From NCBI GenBank assembly GCA_031287135.1, contig JAITTK010000117.1:1-10135 (forward strand): a DNA stretch of 10,135 nucleotides, given 5' to 3'. Origin of the DNA: Candidatus Methanoplasma reticulitermitis (GTDB taxonomy: Archaea; Thermoplasmatota; Thermoplasmata; Methanomassiliicoccales; Methanomethylophilaceae). A program made the position numbers and the translations under genes. Numbering within the stretch: the first letter of the stretch is position 1; each line of letters starts with the position of its first letter. Positions 1 to 5,357 of the stretch are shown here, one piece after another. The notes below the pieces were generated by a model that ran no database searches, was not told where the DNA came from, and saw only the letters and a program-made list of their open reading frames with translations.

Positions 1-10
1 TTAGAGGATA

Positions 11-22
11 AAAACCTATATC
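11..22 (+). promoter_or_regulatory. TATA-like box upstream of hypE
   Basis: An A/T-rich stretch (AAAACCTATATC) is centred about 25 bases before the hypE ATG at 43, with no Shine-Dalgarno match in between. This spacing fits an archaeal TATA box driving a leaderless or nearly leaderless mRNA. It is called by eye and the upstream BRE is not clear. Confidence 0.45.
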
Positions 23-42
23 GGCGATTCCATTCACAGCCG

Positions 43-1089
43 ATGTCCAAAGTCATCATGAATCACGGCGCGGGAGGAGAAATCATGCAGGAGTTCCTCT
101 CCAGGCATATTGTATCCCACTTCCAAAAGTCAAAATCGGATGTCCCTCTGGACTCAATGGATGATTCTGCGGTTGTGGATGATATCGTCTTCACGATAGA
201 CGGGCATACCGTTAACCCTCTGATATTCCCGGGCGGGGACATAGGAAGGATCTCGGTATCCGGCACGGTCAACGATATATCCGTCATGGGCGCGACACCC
301 ATTGCCCTCGCCTGCTCCGTCATACTGGAAGAAGGCCTGGACATCGAAGTCGTGGACAAAATCATGGGCAGCATGGGTGCGACATCGAGGGAATGCGGGG
401 TGCCTATCGTCACCGGAGATACAAAAGTCATGGAGACCGGTGCGATAGATAAGATGATCATATCAACGTCGGCGATAGGCAGGAGGTCCGAGTTTTTGGA
501 CGGGAACTTCCTGACCGCCTCGGAATATCGGAAAGTCAAGGACAGATGGTGCACGGATGCGAATCTGGCCCCTGGAGATGTTATAATTGCATCCGGATAT
601 CTGGGAGATCACGGCGTCGCCCTCTTGTCGTTCAGAGAAGGCTACGGGTTCGAGAGCGAGATACACAGCGACGTCGCCCCCCTCAACGGGATGATCGCAA
701 AGGGGCTGAAATCCGGGGGTATAGTATCCATGAAAGACCCCACCAGGGGCGGGTTGGCCAACACGCTGAATGAGTGGTGCTCCAAATCTCACGTCGAGAT
801 CGAGGTCGAACAGGCATCCATCCCCCTCAGGGACGGGGTGGTGAGTGCGTGCGATCTGCTCGGTATAGATCCTTTGAGCATAGGTAATGAAGGCAAGGCG
901 ATAATCGGATGCGTTCCGGAGATGGCCGGGGAGGTTCTTGCGGCCGTAAGAAGCACGCCGGAAGGCAGAGATGCCTCGATCATCGGTATTGTCAGAGAAG
1001 GCAGGGAGAGAGTCATCCTCAAGACGGAGGTCGGGGGGAAGAGGGTGTTGGAACCTCCGTCGGGAGATCCGGTACCGCGCATATGTTGA
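43..1089 (+). CDS. hypE: HypE, [NiFe]-hydrogenase maturation protein (cyanide ligand synthesis)
   Basis: HypE is a cytoplasmic enzyme. It takes a carbamoyl group from HypF onto its C-terminal cysteine and dehydrates it with ATP to a thiocyanate, the source of the CN ligands of the [NiFe] active site. The 348-residue protein shows the family hallmarks: HGAGG at residues 8-12, an AIRS-type ATP-binding N-terminal half with GDTKV at 125-129, a C-terminal AIRS half, and the diagnostic end PRIC with the catalytic cysteine as the last residue (348). Between the two halves (about residues 148-174) there is a stretch roughly 17 residues longer than in E. coli-type HypE as I remember it. The ATG at 43 puts HGAGG at the usual place and sits about 25 bases after a TATA-like box. 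No other hyp gene is in the window; the next gene downstream is DUF1015 with its own apparent promoter. Ends in TGA. Confidence 0.95.
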   Translation: MSKVIMNHGAGGEIMQEFLSRHIVSHFQKSKSDVPLDSMDDSAVVDDIVFTIDGHTVNPLIFPGGDIGRISVSGTVNDISVMGATPIALACSVILEEGLDIEVVDKIMGSMGATSRECGVPIVTGDTKVMETGAIDKMIISTSAIGRRSEFLDGNFLTASEYRKVKDRWCTDANLAPGDVIIASGYLGDHGVALLSFREGYGFESEIHSDVAPLNGMIAKGLKSGGIVSMKDPTRGGLANTLNEWCSKSHVEIEVEQASIPLRDGVVSACDLLGIDPLSIGNEGKAIIGCVPEMAGEVLAAVRSTPEGRDASIIGIVREGRERVILKTEVGGKRVLEPPSGDPVPRIC

Positions 1090-1119
1090 CATCGCATGGC
1101 GTTCCGCCCCGTGTAGAAA

Positions 1120-1143
1120 GAGATATAAGGCACTAAGTATAAC
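1120..1143 (+). promoter_or_regulatory. TATA-like boxes upstream of the DUF1015 gene
   Basis: Two A/T-rich candidates lie in the 72-base gap after hypE: GAGATATAAG (1120-1129) and AAGTATAAC (1135-1143), about 36 and 23 bases before the ATG at 1162. Neither is followed by a Shine-Dalgarno match. Either could give a very short leader; I cannot choose between them by eye. Confidence 0.4.
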
Positions 1144-1161
1144 GCGGTTCGGGCGATTGAA

Positions 1162-2349
1162 ATGGTTACTTTTCTTCCTTTCCCCGGATACAGGCCAGTT
1201 CTGAAGACTAACGAGAGAATAGAAGACCGCATATCTCCACCTTACGACGTGATCGGGAAGGAGTACCTCAGGATACTTCAGGACCATAAGAACAACGTCA
1301 CAAACCTCACTCTGAATCCGGATATAGACAGAAGGTACGGAGGCTCCAGAAAAGAATTCGAGAGGATGATATCCGACGGGAGCCTCGCCCAGGATCCGGA
1401 TTCATTCTATCTGTACGAACAGACATTCAACGACCACGGGGTCGTGAAAACAAGGCTCGGACTGGTCGGCATACTGAAGACCGAAAGCTACGACGAAGGC
1501 AACGTAATACCTCATGAGGAAACATTCTCGAAAGTGAAGGAGGACCGTCTCAACCTCCTACGGGACATGGAGGCCCATTTGGAATCGATCTTCGGCATAT
1601 TCGAAGGATTCAGCCCGGAGCTCGGCAGCAGCATAAGGAATTCGGCCAGGCTGCTTTACAGATATGTTGACAGCAGCGGCGTCGATCACAGATTCCACAT
1701 TATAAACGACACGGATATCCAGAAACGTATAAGTTCCGAACTCAAAGACCAGAAGATGCTTATCGCGGACGGCCACCACAGATATGAGACCGCACTCAAC
1801 TATTCTCTTGAGAACCCGGGCGATGAGAAGAAAGGCTATGTCCTCGCGACGCTGGTATCGGCGAAGGATGAGGGATTGGTCGTCTGGCCCACTCACAGGC
1901 TCGTCAATTCCTCCAACGTGGATATAAAGGACGCCGAACGCGTGATATGCGATACCATGAGGGCGGAAGAGGTCTCCGAGGACCACATGTCGTCGGAATT
2001 GAACAACTGGATGATGGGACTCATCTTCAGAGACGGGAGACATTTCCTTGCATCATACGACAAAGGCGGAAAAGAACTCTGCGGGCTTGACACATACGTT
2101 GTGCAGGAACTGATCCTCAAAAAGATATACGGCTATGACGAGGGGAAGTCGACCGTGGAGTATGAAGCGGAGTTCCACAACGTCAGGAAGATGATGGATG
2201 ACGGAAGGTTCGATCTTGCGATAGTTCTCAACGATCCAAGCCTCAAGAAGATCTGGGACCTTTCCATGAAAGGAATCAGGATGCCCAAGAAGACGACGTT
2301 CTTCTTTCCCAAGATCTGGTCCGGATTCGTGTTCTATAAAATGGCATGA
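1162..2349 (+). CDS. DUF1015-family (COG4198) conserved protein of unknown function
   Basis: This 395-residue cytoplasmic protein matches the DUF1015 family (PF06245), widespread in bacteria and archaea and without an assigned reaction that I can state with confidence. Family marks are visible in order: an N-terminal LPFPGYRP (5-12), SPPYDVI (25-31), IPHEETFSKVKEDRLNLL (116-133) and IADGHHRYETA (201-211). The DGHHR and HEET blocks hold conserved histidines and acids that look like an active site. Some database entries call members 'SpoOJ/ParB-like', but a DNA-partitioning role is not supported here. No signal peptide or membrane span is seen. It lies 72 bases after hypE on the same strand with its own TATA-like sequence, so a shared operon is possible but not required. 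It ends in TGA and converges on the metallo-beta-lactamase gene. Family call firm, function unknown. Confidence 0.88.
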   Translation: MVTFLPFPGYRPVLKTNERIEDRISPPYDVIGKEYLRILQDHKNNVTNLTLNPDIDRRYGGSRKEFERMISDGSLAQDPDSFYLYEQTFNDHGVVKTRLGLVGILKTESYDEGNVIPHEETFSKVKEDRLNLLRDMEAHLESIFGIFEGFSPELGSSIRNSARLLYRYVDSSGVDHRFHIINDTDIQKRISSELKDQKMLIADGHHRYETALNYSLENPGDEKKGYVLATLVSAKDEGLVVWPTHRLVNSSNVDIKDAERVICDTMRAEEVSEDHMSSELNNWMMGLIFRDGRHFLASYDKGGKELCGLDTYVVQELILKKIYGYDEGKSTVEYEAEFHNVRKMMDDGRFDLAIVLNDPSLKKIWDLSMKGIRMPKKTTFFFPKIWSGFVFYKMA

Positions 2350-2454
2350 ACGGCCGGTAATCCGTGCCGCATTTCATGCCCGGGACAACGGGCGGTTTGT
2401 CCGAAGCCGGCGGCGCCGTCCGGGGTGCCGGGAATGCATGCGCCGTTTTCTGGA
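2350..2454. other. GC-rich convergent intergenic gap, possible bidirectional terminator
   Basis: The 105 bases between the two convergent stop codons hold several short GC inverted repeats: GCCCG (2378-2382) pairing with CGGGC (2389-2393), and the palindrome CGGCGCCG (2411-2418). There is no long T-run typical of archaeal intrinsic terminators on either strand, so a terminator role is only suggested by position. I see no gene in it. Confidence 0.25.
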
Positions 2455-3564
2455 TCATACCCATTCGTCCGGAGCGGTCCTGTTGTCCCTGAACCACTCT
2501 GTGTCCTTGAGTACACGGTCGTCGCCGCTGCATATTATCGCTATCTTTCCGCCTTCGACCGAGAAGACGACGTTGCCGTTTAGCGGCCCGAAATCGTTTT
2601 CAGAATAGTTTTTGATCAGCGTGGTGACATAGACCCTGTCGGTGTATTTTGCAATCCGGTCAATGAATTCCTGCGTGGGAAACTGATTCGGAATGAAGGG
2701 CGAATACTCAGATGTGCCTGCGCACGTGCAGATTATGACGTATTCCGGAGTGATCGCCTCCAGCAGCTTGGTGTTCGATGACGTCGATGAACCGTGGTGT
2801 CCGCCCTTGAGTAGCACGCAATGGCCAAGCCCCCCGTGGTTTTTACTGTAATGATCGACAAGCGACTCCTCGCCCTCTTTCTCCAGGTCGCCTGTGAACA
2901 GATACTGTTTATTATCCTGCGTGATCATCACGCAGACAGAATAGTTGTTCTCGCTGCCGGTTTTGGTCTCGTAGTATTTTTGATAGAGTATCTCCATCGT
3001 CACCCCGGGACCGAGATCGTACACTCGCTGTGCATTCCCTTCGTTGTTATAGCACTGCAGCGCCGTGTGGTGCTCGGTTCCCTTCTCTTCATGCAGTCTG
3101 TCCCTTGTGTCCTCGTAATTACTGCGGGTGGCGGAATTACTGTTCGTCTGCGGATAATCGATTATGGTGCCTATCTCGAAATAATCAAGCACGCCGGTTG
3201 TGGTTTTCGTGCTGTAGAACCCGGCTATGTGGTCCTGATGAGCGTGCGTCGCTATTACATACTCCAGCTTTCTGTCTTTTATGTGCTGATCTATGTACCC
3301 TGTTATCGTCGCCGACGAGCCGGTCCTGGAGCCTGCGTCTATCAGTACATCGGTCTCACCGTAATTTATGTAAACGCTGTCGCCGGTGTATTTGTTGCCG
3401 AGTTCCAGGAAATGTATGCTGAGGTCCCCGCTCTCTGTTACTGTCGCCCCGGGTTCCCGGTCATTGCCGATCCCGGATCCTTCTTTGGTGAGCACGGCAT
3501 AGCCTCCCGCCAGCAAGAGCGCAAGGACCAAAACTGCAGATACGGTTTTTTTAGACATGAACAT
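2455..3564 (-). CDS. Exported metallo-beta-lactamase-fold hydrolase, ComEC C-terminal type
   Basis: The 369-residue protein begins with a charged MSKK segment and a hydrophobic stretch (about residues 7-25), giving a signal peptide or membrane anchor. No lipobox cysteine follows. The remainder is a metallo-beta-lactamase domain like the C-terminal domain of the competence protein ComEC: HFLELG (51-56), LIDAG (74-78), the metal motif HAHQDH (107-112), ENNYSV (205-210), TGDLEKEGE (224-232) with metal ligand D226, and KGGHHGS (253-259). All expected metal ligands are present, so the enzyme should be active. ComEC domains of this type are thought to cleave phosphodiesters in DNA; an extracellular nuclease or phosphodiesterase role is my inference. 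The ComEC channel domain is absent. The start may be ATG 3564 or 3558: AGGA (3569-3572) lies 4 or 10 bases upstream. It is divergent from the restriction-enzyme remnant. Confidence 0.85.
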   Translation of the reverse strand: MFMSKKTVSAVLVLALLLAGGYAVLTKEGSGIGNDREPGATVTESGDLSIHFLELGNKYTGDSVYINYGETDVLIDAGSRTGSSATITGYIDQHIKDRKLEYVIATHAHQDHIAGFYSTKTTTGVLDYFEIGTIIDYPQTNSNSATRSNYEDTRDRLHEEKGTEHHTALQCYNNEGNAQRVYDLGPGVTMEILYQKYYETKTGSENNYSVCVMITQDNKQYLFTGDLEKEGEESLVDHYSKNHGGLGHCVLLKGGHHGSSTSSNTKLLEAITPEYVIICTCAGTSEYSPFIPNQFPTQEFIDRIAKYTDRVYVTTLIKNYSENDFGPLNGNVVFSVEGGKIAIICSGDDRVLKDTEWFRDNRTAPDEWV

Positions 3565-3585
3565 CCCATCCTTATTTGAAATCCC

Positions 3586-3604
3586 GTTCCACTGTCAGTG
3601 AAAC
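3586..3604. promoter_or_regulatory. Inverted repeat in the MBL gene leader, possible operator
   Basis: GTTCCACTG-T-CAGTGAAAC is a near-perfect dyad: eight of nine arm positions pair around T3595. It lies about 22 bases before the MBL start at 3564. A weak TATA-like sequence (minus-strand AATACAAA, about 3622-3632) sits upstream, so the dyad would fall around the transcription start, a usual place for an archaeal repressor site. No regulator gene is present in the window. Confidence 0.35.
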
Positions 3605-4140
3605 GCTGTGTTTTTCGGGGTTTGTATTGTTTCATCTTTAACAAGTTTTTCGGTGTGCACGGGCAGAGGCGCACAAAGCACGACAGGGTCGCATCCGCGA
3701 ATGAAAAAACCAGAAAACAAATCAAAGAGGAAGACCATACTCGGAGCGAACAGGGAATGACAGACAATAATCTGAATCCGTGGAAAGAAGACATGGAAAG
3801 GTCCGTTCGTTTCTACAACGATTGGTTCGTCGAGTATGCTCCGGCGGTCTACAAAAGCAAAAGAGAGGAAGTAGAGCGGGAAGTCACAAATGTTTTTGAA
3901 TATACCGACGATTTTAGAAACATCACACCATCTACCCTGATGGCGTATCCTCAGATGCTTGACTGTCTCCGTATGGCTACATGCTCGCCATTGGCGAGGG
4001 ACGGACTCGTTGGCTTATCGGGTGCCCCGTATAATCTGGTTAAATGCATGGATGCGGAACATGGATCGAAAATACCTTCGAAGATAGAGCCAAGAGAACT
4101 CCAGCGCGCGAGGGTCGAAGGTTTCGATGAACACATGTCA

Positions 4141-4157
4141 GGCTTTCTTTCGAAGCC
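4141..4157. repeat. Small hairpin at the remnant's 3' end
   Basis: GGCTT (4141-4145) pairs with AAGCC (4153-4157) across a 7-base loop that can add a T-G pair. It is the first of several inverted repeats between the restriction-enzyme remnant and tRNA-Thr. Weak on its own. Confidence 0.4.
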
Positions 4158-4167
4158 TAAAGAGGTC

Positions 4168-4183
4168 GACTCCGGCCGGAGTC
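4168..4183. repeat. Perfect 16-base palindrome
   Basis: GACTCCGGCCGGAGTC reads identically on both strands. It sits where the restriction-enzyme homology appears to stop. A perfect 16-base dyad with no loop suits a dimeric protein site or a recombination or cleavage junction better than an RNA hairpin. Its function is unknown. Confidence 0.8.
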
Positions 4184-4207
4184 CACCCGCCCGGCTTATG
4201 CTGACAC

Positions 4208-4232
4208 CGACTGTGCATTGAGCACGCGGTCG
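4208..4232. repeat. Alternative hairpin, mutually exclusive with the next
   Basis: CGAC (4208-4211) can pair with GTCG (4229-4232) and, inside it, GTGC (4213-4216) with GCAC (4222-4225), leaving ATTGA as the loop. This uses bases that also form the left arm of the stronger hairpin at 4225-4244, so only one can fold at a time. The pairing is seen directly; any regulatory meaning is inference. Confidence 0.35.
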
Positions 4233-4244
4233 GACCCGACCGCG
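4225..4244. repeat. Strong 9-base-pair GC inverted repeat
   Basis: CGCGGTCGG (4225-4233) and CCGACCGCG (4236-4244) are perfect complements separated by AC. Immediately after it ACGC-AA-GCGT (4245-4254) forms a second small dyad. Together they end the palindrome cluster about 50 bases before the tRNA-Thr 3' end. It may be the terminator of a lost gene, a mobile-element end, or part of a structured RNA. Confidence 0.7.
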
Positions 4245-4262
4245 ACGCAAGCGTGGCAGAGT

Positions 4263-4288
4263 CAATAAATAATCAAAGTTCAAAGGCC
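4263..4288 (-). terminator. T-rich trailer of tRNA-Thr
   Basis: On the minus strand, about 20-40 bases past the tRNA CCA end, the sequence is T-rich (for example TTTGATTATTTATTG). Archaeal RNA polymerase terminates at T-rich stretches, so this probably ends the tRNA transcript. It also shields the tRNA transcript from the palindrome cluster beyond it. Confidence 0.4.
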
Positions 4289-4305
4289 AGACCATTGATG
4301 GAATG

Positions 4306-4380
4306 TGGAGCCGCTGATGGGAATCGAACCCACGACCTACGCCTTACCAAGGCGTCGCTATACCCCTTAGCCACAGCGGC
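4306..4380 (-). tRNA. tRNA-Thr (anticodon GGT), CCA encoded
   Basis: Read on the minus strand, the acceptor GCCGCTG pairs with CAGCGGC, followed by discriminator T and an encoded CCA (4306-4308). The anticodon arm is ACGCC-TTGGTAA-GGCGT, giving anticodon GGT (codons ACC/ACU, threonine). The T arm GTGGG-TTCGATT-CCCAT and D arm GCTA...TAGC are normal. There is no intron. A TATA-like box lies about 32 bases upstream. The 3' end faces the restriction-enzyme remnant, the usual side for insertion of integrative elements, although I found no duplicated tRNA end in the window. Confidence 0.97.
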
Positions 4381-4406
4381 GTATGGAAGTAGTCAAGGAA
4401 GACCTC

Positions 4407-4417
4407 GTTATAAAACT
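4407..4417 (-). promoter_or_regulatory. TATA box of tRNA-Thr
   Basis: The minus-strand sequence AGTTTTATAAC is centred about 32 bases before the mature tRNA 5' end, matching archaeal tRNA promoters with a few bases of 5' leader. Confidence 0.6.
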
Positions 4418-4443
4418 TTCTGGGAACTTTCTGTCGGCGTAAA

Positions 4444-4456
4444 GATTATAATACAT
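4444..4456 (+). promoter_or_regulatory. TATA box of the DUF2798 gene
   Basis: GATTATAATACAT carries a good TATA-like core, TTATAATA (4446-4453). Transcription would be expected to start near 4471-4477, at or after the ATG codons at 4462, 4468 and 4471. That argues for the third ATG or a later TTG (4480) or GTG (4486) as the real start of the gene. Confidence 0.5.
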
Positions 4457-4461
4457 ATGAA

Positions 4462-4776
4462 ATGTGTATGATGCCGGGTTTGAAAGTGAATAAAGAACGT
4501 AATTATAAGGCTGAGAACAGCAGGAAGGTGACAATTTTTATGAGTCTGGGGATGGCACTCCTCATGTCCCTGGGAATGTCGACGGTGATGACTTTGGTCA
4601 ACATCGGAATGTCCGCATTCCCGTGGATGTGGTTGCGTGCGTGGTGCATCGGATTCCTGGTCGCACTGCCGCTATCCCTCGTACTCCCCGGGTTTCTGAG
4701 GCGCATCGCAAAAAGAATTGGTATTGCCGATGACCGGATCGTCCGAGAGGACCCGGCCGGCAGAAGAACACACTGA
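4462..4776 (+). CDS. DUF2798-family small membrane protein
   Basis: A 104-residue protein with two predicted membrane helices (about residues 24-46 and 58-77), charged N- and C-terminal tails, and the pattern SLGMSTVMTLVNIG followed by GFLVALPLSLVLP. This matches the DUF2798 family (PF11391), small two-span proteins of unknown function found in bacteria and some archaea. The start is uncertain: ATG at 4462, 4468 or 4471, or an alternative codon just downstream, because the TATA box at 4446-4453 predicts transcription starting near 4475. No Shine-Dalgarno sequence is visible. The stop TGA overlaps the ribosome site of the next gene, 8 bases before its ATG, so the two are probably co-transcribed and may act together in the membrane. 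It is divergent from tRNA-Thr. No reaction can be assigned. Confidence 0.75.
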   Translation: MCMMPGLKVNKERNYKAENSRKVTIFMSLGMALLMSLGMSTVMTLVNIGMSAFPWMWLRAWCIGFLVALPLSLVLPGFLRRIAKRIGIADDRIVREDPAGRRTH

Positions 4777-4784
4777 GGTTCAAC

Positions 4785-5237
4785 ATGGATATTGACGATT
4801 TCGGCTTACTGGAACTCACCATATCCACATTCATCGGGTTCCTTTCCGCGTTGGTGGTCGAGTATCTCGCCGAGCGGTTGAGAGAAGCCAAAGATTCACA
4901 GAAAGCACTCATCGGCGTCGCCGACGAGCTTGGTACTATAAGAGACACCATACGGTCGTTGAAAGATACGGAATATTATCTTGACCCTCTCGAGACCCCG
5001 GTCTGGGATTCGCTCGTTTTCGGAGGGGGGATCGCCAAACTGAAATTGAAAAAGGATATAATTCTGACATACCGCCATGTTGACCGGCTGAACAACTGGG
5101 AGAACGTTCGCACGAACTCGTTCTTCGGCACTCACACGGAGAGTGCCAAACTCGATGAGAAGGTGGACAATAACAGGGAGCAGGTACTTGCGATAGTCGA
5201 GAGGACGCTCAGTAATCTGGAAGATGTAATACCGTAA
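4785..5237 (+). CDS. Uncharacterised single-span membrane protein with helical cytoplasmic domain
   Basis: A 150-residue protein I cannot name. It starts with a hydrophobic helix (about residues 7-27, GLLELTISTFIGFLSALVVE) followed by a positively charged, strongly helical stretch (30-65). Next comes a loop with PVWDSLVFGG (72-81), helical segments with RLNNWENV (101-108), and a C-terminal helix ending NLEDVIP. The order membrane anchor, coiled helix, P-x-W-D/E-x-x-x-x-G, helix recalls uncharacterised helical membrane proteins common in archaea; this is a remembered resemblance only. The start is well fixed: GAGGT at 4775-4779, overlapping the DUF2798 stop, lies 5 bases before ATG 4785. It is almost certainly translated with DUF2798. 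It ends in TAA. A signalling, sensor or stress role is possible, but nothing in the sequence shows it. Confidence 0.85.
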   Translation: MDIDDFGLLELTISTFIGFLSALVVEYLAERLREAKDSQKALIGVADELGTIRDTIRSLKDTEYYLDPLETPVWDSLVFGGGIAKLKLKKDIILTYRHVDRLNNWENVRTNSFFGTHTESAKLDEKVDNNREQVLAIVERTLSNLEDVIP

Positions 5238-5357
5238 ACACACGGTTGGGTTTCCGCAGCAATGAACAGAGTCGTTTACGAGCCTTGGCGGACATATCGA
5301 TATTATACCCTGCTCAACTCAAAGAAACTTTATCTCTGCTGCTGTATAACCTGACCG
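5238..5357. other. Intergenic stretch upstream of rqcH
   Basis: These 120 bases hold two A/T-rich TATA-like elements: CGATATTATACC (about 5297-5308), and AAACTTTATCT (5326-5336), which is the likely rqcH promoter. I see no tRNA, box C/D pattern or small gene with a ribosome site in the remainder. Confidence 0.4.
5326..5336 (+). promoter_or_regulatory. TATA-like box of rqcH
   Basis: AAACTTTATCT is centred about 27 bases before the ATG at 5358, and no Shine-Dalgarno match lies between them. This fits a leaderless mRNA beginning at or next to the start codon. Confidence 0.45.

Larger units (their letters stand above)
3757..4221 (+). pseudogene. Truncated XamI-type type II restriction endonuclease (N-terminal part only)
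   Basis: From ATG 3757 the reading frame gives 154 residues. Residues about 8-108 match what I know of the N-terminal half of the XamI restriction endonuclease family (PF09572): W9-x-x-D12, SVRFYNDWFVEYAP (16-29), a helical stretch with ITPSTL (56-61), then CLRMATCSPLARDGLVGL (70-87) and NLVKCM (93-98). Family members are about 300 residues, so roughly the C-terminal half is missing, and an active nuclease is unlikely. The last 17 or so residues are read from a palindrome-rich DNA segment and probably are not part of the original protein; the break is likely near 4147-4167. GGAG at 3743-3746 gives a plausible ribosome site 10 bases before 3757. The frame is open upstream to 3598, but those residues are low-complexity and basic and look non-coding. 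No cognate methyltransferase is present. Family assignment is from memory of conserved blocks. Confidence 0.7.

Noticed and set aside
463..1287. Long antisense reading frame opposite hypE
   Set aside because: It is a shadow of hypE, crosses the downstream promoter, has no ribosome site and no recognisable motifs.
2821..3579. Long + strand reading frame opposite the metallo-beta-lactamase gene
   Set aside because: The minus-strand protein has complete catalytic motifs. The opposite frame has no family features and ends over the divergent leader.
3598..3756. N-terminal extension of the restriction-enzyme remnant from an ATG at 3598
   Set aside because: The extra residues do not resemble the family, lie over the putative promoter of the divergent gene, and the ATG at 3757 has GGAG upstream and begins the family-like sequence.
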